Program-made: the position numbers and the translations under genes
NCBI RefSeq assembly: GCF_000986785.1
Contig: NZ_LAYY01000004.1
Coordinates: forward strand, 62,001 to 126,000
DNA length: 64,000 bases
From: Mesobacillus campisalis
Lineage (GTDB): Bacteria; Bacillota; Bacilli; Bacillales; Cytobacillaceae
Reading direction: 5' to 3'
The notes under the pieces: model-generated
Told to the model about the DNA's origin: nothing
Seen by the model: only the letters and a program-made list of their open reading frames with translations
Databases searched by the model: none
Shown: in pieces, positions 24,249 through 32,492 of the stretch
How positions within the stretch are numbered: the stretch's first letter is position 1
Layout: the number at the start of each line of letters is the position of its first letter

Positions 24249-25133
24249 TTGTCTAAAGTGAAAGTTGCGATACTCGGTTCAGGAAATATTGGAACCGATC
24301 TCATGATTAAGCTGGGGCGTTCAGAGGTTCTGGAGCTCACAGCGGTAATTGGAATTGATCCGGAATCGGACGGATTGCGCCGTGCAAAGGAAAGCGGATA
24401 TGCTGCGATTGATACCGGGATTGACGGTTTCCTTGAGCGCCCGGAGCTTGCTGATATTGTTTTTGACGCCACTTCGGCAAAAGCCCATGTTCGCCATGCA
24501 AAACTGCTGAAAGAAGCAGGCAAGAAAGTCATTGATATGACACCGGCGGCCAGGGGAGTATTGGTGGTTCCGCCGGTTAACATGAACGAAAACCTGGAAG
24601 CCGAAAATATCAACCTCATTACCTGCGGCGGGCAGGCAACCATCCCGATGGTCCACGCGGTAAACCGGGTAAGTCCGGTAGAATATGCAGAAATTGTTGC
24701 CACGATTTCCAGCCGCAGTGCCGGACCAGGAACACGAGCCAATATTGATGAATTCACCCAAACCACGGCACGTGCGATCGAAGAGGTAGGGGGAGCAGCA
24801 AAAGGAAAAGCCATCATCATTCTAAATCCTGCCGAACCGCCAATCCTGATGCGCGATACCGTTCATGTTCTCGTAAAAGAAGGAACGCTGGATGAAGCAA
24901 AGATTTCTCAATCATTGAAAGAGATGGAGAAAGCTGTCCAGTCCTATGTTCCGGGCTACCGCCTGCGCACGGAGCCAATGTTTGATGGAAACAAAGTCAC
25001 GATTTTCATTGAAGTTGAGGGAGCCGGGGATTACCTGCCAACGTATTCCGGAAACCTGGATATCATGACGGCTGCAGGTGTGAAGGTAGCAGAAGAGTTT
25101 GCGAAAAACGAGCTTGCCAAACAGCTTGTTTAA
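24249..25133 (+). CDS. mhpF: Acetaldehyde dehydrogenase (acylating)
   Basis: The 294-residue enzyme matches the DmpF/BphJ/MhpF family. It has an N-terminal Rossmann motif [32 protein letters not shown], and [18 protein letters not shown], which holds the catalytic Cys (about residue 127); [17 protein letters not shown] is also typical. It oxidises acetaldehyde (or propanal) to the acyl-CoA with NAD+ and CoA, in complex with the aldolase encoded next. TTG 24249 follows GAGGAGGAG. The gene symbol reflects family membership only. Confidence 0.95.
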   Translation: MSKVKVAILGSGNIGTDLMIKLGRSEVLELTAVIGIDPESDGLRRAKESGYAAIDTGIDGFLERPELADIVFDATSAKAHVRHAKLLKEAGKKVIDMTPAARGVLVVPPVNMNENLEAENINLITCGGQATIPMVHAVNRVSPVEYAEIVATISSRSAGPGTRANIDEFTQTTARAIEEVGGAAKGKAIIILNPAEPPILMRDTVHVLVKEGTLDEAKISQSLKEMEKAVQSYVPGYRLRTEPMFDGNKVTIFIEVEGAGDYLPTYSGNLDIMTAAGVKVAEEFAKNELAKQLV

Positions 25134-25155
25134 CAAGAAGGGAGAGGGATTTAAC

Positions 25156-26184
25156 ATGACAATTGAAAGAGATCTTTTCATTACGGAAGTGGCTTTAAGG
25201 GATGGCAGCCACGCCATTTCCCACCAGTTTACGGTCGACCAGGTTTTACAGGTAACAAAGGCGTTGAATGATGCCGGCGTTCCTTATATTGAGGTATCCC
25301 ACGGAGACGGTTTATCCGGTTCGTCTCTTCAATATGGTTTTTCAAAGACGAATGAAATGGAATTGATCGAGGCGGCAGTTTCCGTTGCGGATCAAGCTAA
25401 AATCGCTGTCCTTCTTCTTCCGGGAATCGGTACGGTAAAAGATCTGAAGGAAGCAGCCAGCCTGGGAGCGAAAATGGCCCGGATTGCGACCCACGTCACC
25501 GAAGCGGATGTGGCCCCTCAGCATATCCAGGCTGCCAAGGAGCTTGGGATGGAAACGGTCGGATTTTTGATGATGTCCCATATGGCAGAGGTTGATAAAC
25601 TGGTAGAACAGGCAAAATTAATGGAAAGCTATGGAGCCGACAGTGTGTATGTGGTCGATTCTGCGGGTGCCCTGCTTCCGGATGGAGTGCGCCAGCGCAT
25701 TCGTGCCCTGAAGCAGAGTGTTGGCATTAATATTGGGTTCCATGCGCACAACAATCTGTCCCTGGCAATGGCGAACACGTTGGTGGCGATTGAAGAAGGA
25801 GCGACCCGCATTGACGGCAGTGTCCGCTGCCTTGGGGCCGGAGCAGGTAATACACAAACAGAAGTGCTTGTTGCCGTGCTTGATAGAATGGGAGTAAAAA
25901 CGGGTATCGATGTGTATAAGATGATGGATTTAGCCGAAGAAATCGTCGCGCCAATCCTGCAAACTCCTCAGGAAATCACAAGAGAAAGCCTGACTCTTGG
26001 GTATGCGGGCGTCTATTCAAGCTTTGCACTTCATGCCAAACGTGCTGCGGCCCGATTCGGAGTGGATTCTCGCGACATTCTGACAGAGCTTGGGAAACGA
26101 AAAGTCGTCGGCGGTCAGGAAGACATGATTTGGGATGTAGCCGAAGAAATTGCAGCTTCAGCCAAAAGCCCGGCCAAAGTGTAA
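25156..26184 (+). CDS. mhpE: 4-hydroxy-2-oxovalerate aldolase
   Basis: The 342-residue enzyme is a DmpG/BphI/MhpE-type class II aldolase. It has ITEVALRDGSHAISHQFT at the N-terminus with the RDG element, DSVYVVDSAGALLPDGV, NIGFHAHNNLSLAMANTL with metal-ligand histidines, and RIDGSVRCLGAGAGNTQTE. It splits 4-hydroxy-2-oxoacids to pyruvate and an aldehyde that is channelled to the dehydrogenase upstream. ATG 25156 has a GGAGAGGG site; the longer frame overlaps the preceding gene. These are the only aldolase and acylating dehydrogenase seen, so they probably serve all the upstream branches in the island. Confidence 0.95.
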   Translation: MTIERDLFITEVALRDGSHAISHQFTVDQVLQVTKALNDAGVPYIEVSHGDGLSGSSLQYGFSKTNEMELIEAAVSVADQAKIAVLLLPGIGTVKDLKEAASLGAKMARIATHVTEADVAPQHIQAAKELGMETVGFLMMSHMAEVDKLVEQAKLMESYGADSVYVVDSAGALLPDGVRQRIRALKQSVGINIGFHAHNNLSLAMANTLVAIEEGATRIDGSVRCLGAGAGNTQTEVLVAVLDRMGVKTGIDVYKMMDLAEEIVAPILQTPQEITRESLTLGYAGVYSSFALHAKRAAARFGVDSRDILTELGKRKVVGGQEDMIWDVAEEIAASAKSPAKV

Positions 26185-26232
26185 TATAATGAGAGTAAGG
26201 AAGCGGGCCAGGTAACTAACCTATGAAAGAAT

Positions 26233-26280
26233 AAAACTGCCTGGAAAGGAGTACCCGTCCTAAATTTCAGGCAGTTTTTA
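26233..26280 (+). terminator. Terminator after the aldolase gene
   Basis: AAAACTGCCTG and CAGGCAGTTTT form an 11-bp stem with a 24-base loop followed by T-rich sequence, which closes the 24249-26184 operon. Confidence 0.8.
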
Positions 26281-26308
26281 TTTTATTGAAATACATAGAG
26301 GTGGTAAG

Positions 26309-28186
26309 ATGAACATCCAGATTTCAGAAGGCAGCTATGAGGAGCAAGCAGCGGAACAGGGGCGGAAACTGGTCATATCGTCTTCGGCTTTCGGGATTAT
26401 CCGGCAGCAGCTTGCCAAGAATATCGGCATTGAGCGGATAAGAGGGTTTTTGTTTCATTATGGCTGGGAAATGGGCGAGAATGATGCCAAGGAAATTATG
26501 AAAACCGAATCATCTGTTGAAGTCCTGGTGAAAAAAGGGCCACTGCTTCATATTGCAAACGGCCATATCACAGGGATGCACCATGATTGTGATGTAAAAT
26601 ATGATGAAAATCAGCAATTGCTATCCGTTTTTGGGAGAGGGACATGGGTCAATTCTTATGAAGCCGAGGAACATGTTAAGCGGTTGGGCATTTCCAAGCA
26701 CCCAGTCTGCCATACTTTGATTGGATATGCGAGCGGTTACATGTCGACGGTATTCGGAGGACCGCTTTTTGCAAAAGAGATCGAATGCGTTGGTAAGGGT
26801 GATCCGGTCTGCCGCTGGGTCGTCAAAACGCAAAAGCAATGGGAAAGTGAAAACGAGGCTGAACCTTCCCTCTATCATGAAACACCGATTGTAGAAGAAC
26901 TGGAAGTCACCTATGAACAGTTGCTTGAACAGCAAAAGCTGGTTACAAAGCTGGCTGATTTTCAGAAAATCCTTACAGAAGAGATATCAAACGGAAGTGA
27001 TTTGCAAAGCATTGCCGAAATGGCATACCGTGTCGGAAACATTCCAATCGTGATTGAAGATATCCAGCACCGAAAGCTCGCATTATCCGGTTTGACAGAA
27101 GAAGACTATTTGTTCCTGGAAGAAGACATCCAGAACCATTTTCAGCATAACAGGCCTGACTTGCTGGAAACACCCCAAAACCGGCTGTTGCCGTTTAGAA
27201 AGAAAATCATTAAAACGGGTGTCCAGGAACGCCTGGTCACGCCTATATTGGTACAAAAAGAAGTAATTGGTTATTGTTCTTTTATCTATGATGATATGAA
27301 AGAGCACAATCCTGAGGAAGATTATTTATTTTTAGACAGGTTTTCCAATGCTGCTTCCCTTATCTTATTAAACGAGAAAACCAGGTTTGAATCCTTTGAA
27401 AGGATGAAGGGGAGCTTCCTGGAGCAGATTCTGGATGGGAAACTGCCTGTAGAGGAAATCATCAAGCGGGGAAAATACACGGGACTGGATTTGGGACAGC
27501 CGTATTTCATGACGGTTATGGCGCACAAGGAAAACAATGCGACGATTGAGGAAGAATTCCACTTGCAGGAACAGATTTTTGAAAAGACATTCCGCTATTT
27601 TAAGGAGAAAAAACTAAATTTGCTGGTCGGCCAGCGGGACGGAAACATGGTCCTGTTTACTCCGGGAAGGTCCATTTGCTCTTCATCCATTGAGCATATT
27701 ATAGAAGAATATCATTCTTTCATTTCGAAACAATACCCAAAAAGCAGCTTTAAATTTGGGATCAGCAGCATGGGGGAAGGGGTTCAAAACGCGGCGAAAT
27801 GCTATGAGGAAGCAATGATTGCACTAAGGTTAGCGATTAAAAAAGAGATTGTCCCCTTTGGCTCACTGGGAATCATTGGGATGCTCGTGACCGCTGAAAA
27901 CTTAAGGGGAATCAAGATCATTGCCGAGCAGGAACTTGGACCTTTATATGACCGGGAGGACCCGAAAAATGCCGAACTCCTCAAAACCTTGTACATTTTC
28001 CTGTTAAACGGCGGGAAACTGGAGCAGACAATGAAGGACCTTGCCTTATCGATGAGCGGCCTAAGGCACCGGATTACCAGGATTGAAAGTCTGCTCGGAA
28101 AGGACCTTCGGAATCCAGAAGGAACACACCAGCTGCTGATGATCATTAAGGCATTAATTGCCTTTGGGGAATTGGAGCTGGATTAG
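26309..28186 (+). CDS. XylR_N-V4R-PucR-type aromatic-responsive regulator
   Basis: This 625-residue regulator has an unusual domain order. Residues about 20-115 resemble the XylR/DmpR N-terminal sensor (FGIIRQQLAKNIGIERIRGFLFHYGW). Residues about 130-195 form a V4R-like domain (CHTLIGYASGYMSTVFGG, ECVGKGDPVCRW). A GAF-like middle (about 225-355) leads to a C-terminal PucR-type HTH (LLKTLYIFLLNGGKLEQTMKDLALSMSGLRHRITRIE). No sigma-54 AAA+ domain is present, so it should act on ordinary promoters. XylR/DmpR sensors bind phenols or toluenes directly. A full-length paralogue is at 48296. GAGGTGG precedes ATG 26309. It is flanked by terminators, hence monocistronic. Confidence 0.85.
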   Translation: MNIQISEGSYEEQAAEQGRKLVISSSAFGIIRQQLAKNIGIERIRGFLFHYGWEMGENDAKEIMKTESSVEVLVKKGPLLHIANGHITGMHHDCDVKYDENQQLLSVFGRGTWVNSYEAEEHVKRLGISKHPVCHTLIGYASGYMSTVFGGPLFAKEIECVGKGDPVCRWVVKTQKQWESENEAEPSLYHETPIVEELEVTYEQLLEQQKLVTKLADFQKILTEEISNGSDLQSIAEMAYRVGNIPIVIEDIQHRKLALSGLTEEDYLFLEEDIQNHFQHNRPDLLETPQNRLLPFRKKIIKTGVQERLVTPILVQKEVIGYCSFIYDDMKEHNPEEDYLFLDRFSNAASLILLNEKTRFESFERMKGSFLEQILDGKLPVEEIIKRGKYTGLDLGQPYFMTVMAHKENNATIEEEFHLQEQIFEKTFRYFKEKKLNLLVGQRDGNMVLFTPGRSICSSSIEHIIEEYHSFISKQYPKSSFKFGISSMGEGVQNAAKCYEEAMIALRLAIKKEIVPFGSLGIIGMLVTAENLRGIKIIAEQELGPLYDREDPKNAELLKTLYIFLLNGGKLEQTMKDLALSMSGLRHRITRIESLLGKDLRNPEGTHQLLMIIKALIAFGELELD

Positions 28187-28212
28187 GAGGAACAGGTTTG
28201 GCTTTACAGTAG

Positions 28213-28263
28213 AACAACAAAATCAGCAGTCCAAGACAAGTTGGACTGCTGATTTTGTTGTTT
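28213..28263 (+). terminator. Perfect 22-bp terminator hairpin
   Basis: The arms 28213-28234 and 28241-28262 are exact inverse complements (core CAAAATCAGCAGTCCAA) around GACAAG, ending in TTTGTTGTTT. It closes the regulator gene. Confidence 0.88.
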
Positions 28264-28421
28264 GAAGTAACTTCAAACATAAAAGTTTTTTAATTTAATC
28301 CCCACTTTACAGGTAGGAATAATAAGGTTATAATAAAATTAACGTATAACAAACATCCCGACCGTTTTAACCGTGTTTTATGGCTAATGAGGATTGTTAA
28401 AAAACTCAAGGAGTGGTCCTG

Positions 28422-28604
28422 ATGAGGAATTCTATCGAAAATAGACGGCAAAAGCTTATCAATAAACTCATTTTATTGAACGTATATAGCAAAGAAGATA
28501 AACAGCTTTCTGATATGACACTTTCAAGGCTGGAATATGAATATAAAAGATACAAATTGCTTAACCATCCTCATGGTGAGTTTGGTTCCATTCAATGGGT
28601 ATAA
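28422..28604 (+). CDS. FbpA-like (Fur-regulated basic protein A family) small protein
   Basis: The 60-residue basic protein reads MRNSIENRRQKLINKLILLNVY, then KEDKQLSDMTLSRLEYEYKRYK. This matches the short FbpA-type helical family. In B. subtilis FbpA is induced under iron limitation and helps the small RNA FsrA. An alternative is a Spo0E-like phosphatase, but the SxxxD signature is not clear. ATG 28422 follows AAGGAG by 8 bases. No convincing Fur box was found, so iron control here is untested. Confidence 0.7.
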   Translation: MRNSIENRRQKLINKLILLNVYSKEDKQLSDMTLSRLEYEYKRYKLLNHPHGEFGSIQWV

Positions 28605-28632
28605 ACAGATAAATAAAGTCGGCCTCTTTAAC

Positions 28633-28668
28633 AGACTGTATGGTGCATCGCACCTGCGGTCTTTTTTT
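28633..28668 (+). terminator. Terminator after the FbpA-like gene
   Basis: A stem with AGAC...GTCT at its base and GGTGC-ATC-GCACC at its tip is followed by seven T, a well-formed intrinsic terminator. Confidence 0.88.
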
Positions 28669-28723
28669 GTGGCCTCTTGTAAAAAAGCAGAATAGACAAA
28701 AAACTACTAATCGAGGGGGAAAC

Positions 28724-28843
28724 ATGAACAATTTTTGCTCTAGTCTGAAAGTTAGCAATTATTTTAAGCTATATATAGACGGTGATTATAGTGAAAATAC
28801 AGCAAGGGCAAACACCAATAACCGGTATTTAAACGATTTTTAG
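28724..28843 (+). CDS. Small 39-residue ORF upstream of the first monooxygenase operon
   Basis: A frame of 39 codons starts at ATG 28724 after GAGGGGGA and ends with TAG at 28841-28843, 46 bases before the monooxygenase gene. The peptide is MNNFCSSLKVSNYFKLY followed by a polar tail. I do not recognise it. It could be a leader peptide or chance; the ribosome site and position favour translation. Confidence 0.35.
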   Translation: MNNFCSSLKVSNYFKLYIDGDYSENTARANTNNRYLNDF

Positions 28844-28889
28844 CAGGATGAACCAAAACAGACATGAAGACAGAAAAGGAGTGTAGACG

Positions 28890-30074
28890 ATGGCGATCCA
28901 TGCATTGAATGAGAAAGATTCCGTAGTGGAACAGTTGCTAATCGGAGCAGAGAAAGTCGGAAGGCTTGCGGAGCAGGAAGCGCAAGAGGCCGAGAAAAAT
29001 GCGACGATTTCTGAAAACGTTGTCAAAATGATAAAGGAAACAGACATTTCAAGGATGCTGCTTCCCAAAAAATACGGCGGTCCTCAGGTTGATTTGAAAG
29101 CGTTTGCCAAGGTTGTCCGCACAGTGGCCAATTACAATATATCGGCCGCCTGGCTTGCTTACCTGTATCCGCTGCATAATATGCTGCCCGCCTTTTTACC
29201 GCCAGAAGGACGTGATGAAATTGTCCAACAGGGCGGATTGATCTGCGATATCTTTGCTGCCCTCGGGAAAGCGGAGCCGGAAGGTGATGGCTACCGCATT
29301 AGCGGTAAATGGAGTTTTGTAAGCGGTGTCCTCCACAGTGATTGGGTTGGGGTCGGCGTGATGATTCAGTTCCCTGACAAGGAAAAGCCGGAATACTGCC
29401 TGCCGATGCTGAAGGTTTCCGAAGTCGAGGTTGTGGAAAACTGGGATACGTTTGGTTTGCGGGGAACAGGCAGCAACCAGGTTATTGCCGAAAATGTATA
29501 CGTTCCCAAAGAGCGGATTTTGCGGATTGAACCGGCTGAAGCGACAAGAAGGCCGCCAGAGGAAGATTACGACAAAGACTATCCGGTATACGGTGTTCCA
29601 TTCTTCCCGGCGTTTTACCTTGGCTTCCCTTATATGGCCATTGGCGGTGCTGAACGAATCCTGAAGGAATTCAAGGAAGCGACGGAAAAACGTGTCCGTC
29701 TCATGGATGGCGTGAGGGAAAGCGAATCTCCGCGAAGCCAGAGAGTGCTTGCTGAATTGACCACCGAGTTTCACCAGGCAGAAGGGCTGATGGAAAAGTA
29801 TATGGACCTCCTGATCAACTATGAAAAAAATGGCTGCGTAACCCAGAATGCCGAATTCTTTGCGCTAAGGACGAAAGCGATCAAGATTTGCGTCGACATC
29901 GCGGTAAGAGCCTTGCTGACACTCGGGGGCGGCGCATTGTATAAGGGCGGTGCAATGGAATTGTTCCTAAGGGATATCCTTTCTGTCGCGACACATAAAA
30001 CATCGTTATATGAAGATGCCGTCGCTGCCTACGGAAAAGAATTATTCGGCTTTCACAGTGGTGTGAGAGGTTAA
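28890..30074 (+). CDS. Acyl-CoA-dehydrogenase-fold flavin monooxygenase (HsaA-like), oxygenase component
   Basis: The 394-residue product has the acyl-CoA dehydrogenase fold of two-component group D monooxygenases (HsaA, HpaB-type C2). It shows an N-terminal helical part (ISRMLLPKKYGGPQVDLKAFAKVV), a middle beta domain (ISGKWSFVSGVLHSDWVGVG, WDTFGLRGTGSNQVIAENVYVP) and a C-terminal helical bundle. Such enzymes hydroxylate phenols ortho to the OH using reduced flavin supplied by a separate reductase. The next gene at 30126 is that reductase. A GGAG site precedes ATG 28890. It heads the operon 28890-33350. True acyl-CoA dehydrogenase activity is the alternative, but the neighbours argue against it. 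Confidence 0.88.
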   Translation: MAIHALNEKDSVVEQLLIGAEKVGRLAEQEAQEAEKNATISENVVKMIKETDISRMLLPKKYGGPQVDLKAFAKVVRTVANYNISAAWLAYLYPLHNMLPAFLPPEGRDEIVQQGGLICDIFAALGKAEPEGDGYRISGKWSFVSGVLHSDWVGVGVMIQFPDKEKPEYCLPMLKVSEVEVVENWDTFGLRGTGSNQVIAENVYVPKERILRIEPAEATRRPPEEDYDKDYPVYGVPFFPAFYLGFPYMAIGGAERILKEFKEATEKRVRLMDGVRESESPRSQRVLAELTTEFHQAEGLMEKYMDLLINYEKNGCVTQNAEFFALRTKAIKICVDIAVRALLTLGGGALYKGGAMELFLRDILSVATHKTSLYEDAVAAYGKELFGFHSGVRG

Positions 30075-30125
30075 GGGCAGTTTGTTATCAAAGTACAAAA
30101 GAATGTTTAGCAGGAGGAAAGGAAA

Positions 30126-30602
30126 ATGGATGACCGTCAATTTAGAAGTGCAATGGGAAAATTCGCGACAGGGGTAACCGTCATCGCAACGGAGCTGGAT
30201 GGAGACATCCATGGAATGACGGCAAATGCCTTCATGTCTGTGTCTCTTGATCCAAAGCTTGTGGTGATCTCGATTGGGGAAAGAGCGAAAATTTTAACTA
30301 AGATTCAGGAAAGCAAGCTTTTCACTGTCAATATTTTAGCGGCGGACCAAAAAGAGCTGTCGATGATTTTTGCGGGACAAATCAAGGAACCAAGAGAAGT
30401 GGCGTTTGACACCCTTGATGGTAAACCGGTCCTGCCGGGAGCGATTGCCCAAATCGCCTGTGAGGTTTCCACAGAACATGTGGAAGGTGACCATACTTTA
30501 TTTATTGGAAAGGTAACCGGCATCCAGCTGAGGGATGCTGAACCACTTGTGTTTTACAGCGGACAATATCGCTCTCTCGAAGAAAACGCCAGCTTAGTAT
30601 AA
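30126..30602 (+). CDS. Flavin reductase (HsaB/HpaC-like)
   Basis: The 158-residue flavin reductase domain protein has FRSAMGKFATGVTVIATELDG, HGMTANAFMSVSLDPKLVVIS, and the late CEVSTEHVEGDHTLFIGKVTGI. It reduces FMN or FAD with NAD(P)H and hands the flavin to the monooxygenase upstream. The GDHTLFIG motif is typical of the family. An AGGAGGAAAGG site lies ahead of ATG 30126. A close paralogue lies at 46913, each next to its own oxygenase set. Confidence 0.92.
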   Translation: MDDRQFRSAMGKFATGVTVIATELDGDIHGMTANAFMSVSLDPKLVVISIGERAKILTKIQESKLFTVNILAADQKELSMIFAGQIKEPREVAFDTLDGKPVLPGAIAQIACEVSTEHVEGDHTLFIGKVTGIQLRDAEPLVFYSGQYRSLEENASLV

Positions 30603-30622
30603 AGAGCGGGAAAGGAGCCAGT

Positions 30623-31444
30623 ATGGAAAGCATTCTCGTAAGCCAGGAAAATCTTGCTGTCTGGCAAGGCATGGCCAAGCCAAATGTCATGGCGCTCGGC
30701 TGTTTTGACGGGCTCCATCTTGGTCACGAAAAGGTCATCAAAACAGCAGCGCTAAAGGCAGCGGAAAGGAATCTCCCCCTTTCGGTCATGAGCTTCTTTC
30801 CTCATCCTAGAACCGTCCTGGACAGGGGAGACAAGGAATTCCATTATTTGATGCCGCAATCCGAAAAAGAAACAAGGCTCCGAAAACTGGGGGTCGATAC
30901 CTTTTACACGGTGGAATTTGACAAAGAGTTTGCCTCCTTGCTTCCCGAACAGTTTGTGGCGGACTATCTCATTGGCCTGAAGGTCGTCCATGCCGTTGCG
31001 GGCTTTGACTATTCCTACGGCCGCCGGGGCGCCGGCAACCTGGACACTTTGAAAACAGATTCCGGCGGTCTCATCTCCATTACAAAAGTTGATAAAGTGG
31101 AAATTGAAGGGGAAAAGGTCAGTTCGACCCTGATCCGGAAAAAATTATTGGAAGGCGAAGTCGAGGAATTGGCCAATCTGCTGGGCAGCCCTTACAAGGT
31201 AAAAGGCACCTGGGAAGAAAACAGGCTAATTCCCCACCCATACTATACGCTCCCAGCTCCTGGAACCTATTATGTTTCATTAAAGTCGGAAAACGGCTGT
31301 ATCGGGACAGAAATGGAGGTAACCGGTAAGCGGATGCTTCAATGCAATTTGAAAACGCCTTCTTTTATTAACGGTAGCTGTTCGGTCGTCTGGCATTACC
31401 GCCTTCCCAAGGCTGCGCCATTATTTGTACGCTACGGTACATGA
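30623..31444 (+). CDS. RibF-like FAD synthetase (adenylyltransferase part) without flavokinase motif
   Basis: The 273-residue product begins with a RibF-type nucleotidyltransferase domain: MALGCFDGLHLGHEKVI with the HxGH signature (HLGH), SFFPHPRTVL, VVHAVAGFDYSYGRRGAGN, and VSSTLIRKKLLEGEVEEL. These parts convert FMN and ATP to FAD. The region after about residue 190 aligns in position with the riboflavin-kinase barrel but lacks the GFPTAN-type motif, so phosphorylation of riboflavin is unlikely. I infer that it supplies FAD to the monooxygenases. It lies between the reductase and dioxygenase genes, with a paralogue at 59523. Confidence 0.82.
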   Translation: MESILVSQENLAVWQGMAKPNVMALGCFDGLHLGHEKVIKTAALKAAERNLPLSVMSFFPHPRTVLDRGDKEFHYLMPQSEKETRLRKLGVDTFYTVEFDKEFASLLPEQFVADYLIGLKVVHAVAGFDYSYGRRGAGNLDTLKTDSGGLISITKVDKVEIEGEKVSSTLIRKKLLEGEVEELANLLGSPYKVKGTWEENRLIPHPYYTLPAPGTYYVSLKSENGCIGTEMEVTGKRMLQCNLKTPSFINGSCSVVWHYRLPKAAPLFVRYGT

Positions 31445-31487
31445 TTGTAATGAAAATCAACCCAATAACACATAGAGGTGAAGAAAA

Positions 31488-32450
31488 GTGATTTTACGCT
31501 TAGGGCAAATTGAACTGTTTGTAACCGATTTGAATGCATCAAAGGAATTTTATGTGGATGTATTAGGCTTTATTGAAGTAGAAAGAACAGAAACCAGTCT
31601 TTATTTGAGAGCGACCGATGAATTCGACCGCTATACCCTGATCTTGACGCAAAAACCGGTCTCTGCTCTAGGCAGCTTCGGATTAAGGGTCTCGAGTCCG
31701 GAATACCTGGAAGTTTTAAAAAGGAAGCATGAGGAAGCCGGAATCAGAGCGGAATACTCAGAGAACAGCGAGCATCCGGGGATAGGTCCTACGCTGAAAG
31801 TGGCCGAGCCAAACGGCCATCCAGTCGAATTCTACCATTCCATGGAGCAAATTGATGTGAGCAATAGTAAGGGCGGCGTCAAGGCTCTTCCAATGCGCTA
31901 TACCCATCTGCAAAAAGGAATCCCGCCAATCCGCATCGACCATATGAACCTGCGTGTGCCAAATGTCGACAAGGCCTTGGAATACTGGAACGGAGTCCTT
32001 GGATTCAGCATTTCCGAATATGTGGAAGGAAAGGATGGCGGAAAGTTCGCTGCCTGGACTCGCGCGAAAACATCGACACATGATGTGGCGCTCGTTAAAC
32101 ATAAGGAAACGGCACTGCACCATATCGCCTATACGGTAGACGGGATTGCCGGCGTGGTCCGCACAGCCGACCTTCTGGCGGACGCAGGCTACCGGAACTC
32201 GATTGATTATGGTCCAGGAAGACACGGCGTATCCAATGCCTTCTTCCTTTATATAAAAGACCCGGACGGACACCGCATCGAAATCTATTCCGGCGATTAC
32301 AACCGGGATACCGACCTCGACCCAATCGGCTGGACACAGGAGGACTACGAAAGGAACGGCCGTTTATGGTGGGGACCATCAGTGCCAGACAGCTTCTTTG
32401 AAACCACTCCAGTGAATCCTGACTGGATGAGAGAGCTTGTTAAAAAATAA
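31488..32450 (+). CDS. Extradiol ring-cleavage dioxygenase (homoprotocatechuate 2,3-dioxygenase-like)
   Basis: The 320-residue protein has two VOC modules. The catalytic C-terminal module carries metal ligands H152 (IRIDHMNL), H211 or H212 (LHHIAYTV) and E265 (HRIEIYSGD). The segment YGPGRHGVSNAFFLYI and the WWGPSVP ending closely resemble actinobacterial homoprotocatechuate 2,3-dioxygenases. It opens a catechol next to the hydroxyl group with O2. AGAGGTG precedes GTG 31488. It differs clearly from the two other dioxygenases in the island (45905, 54138), so a different catechol may be its substrate. Confidence 0.92.
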   Translation: MILRLGQIELFVTDLNASKEFYVDVLGFIEVERTETSLYLRATDEFDRYTLILTQKPVSALGSFGLRVSSPEYLEVLKRKHEEAGIRAEYSENSEHPGIGPTLKVAEPNGHPVEFYHSMEQIDVSNSKGGVKALPMRYTHLQKGIPPIRIDHMNLRVPNVDKALEYWNGVLGFSISEYVEGKDGGKFAAWTRAKTSTHDVALVKHKETALHHIAYTVDGIAGVVRTADLLADAGYRNSIDYGPGRHGVSNAFFLYIKDPDGHRIEIYSGDYNRDTDLDPIGWTQEDYERNGRLWWGPSVPDSFFETTPVNPDWMRELVKK

Positions 32451-32492
32451 GAACCTTGCATCACCAGAATTTTAAAAAGGAGAGAGATAGGA

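Noticed and set aside
28890-30074. True acyl-CoA dehydrogenase of beta-oxidation
   Set aside because: The adjacent flavin reductase, FAD synthetase and extradiol dioxygenase genes fit the reduced-flavin monooxygenase subgroup, and no CoA ligase or enoyl-CoA hydratase is present in the island.
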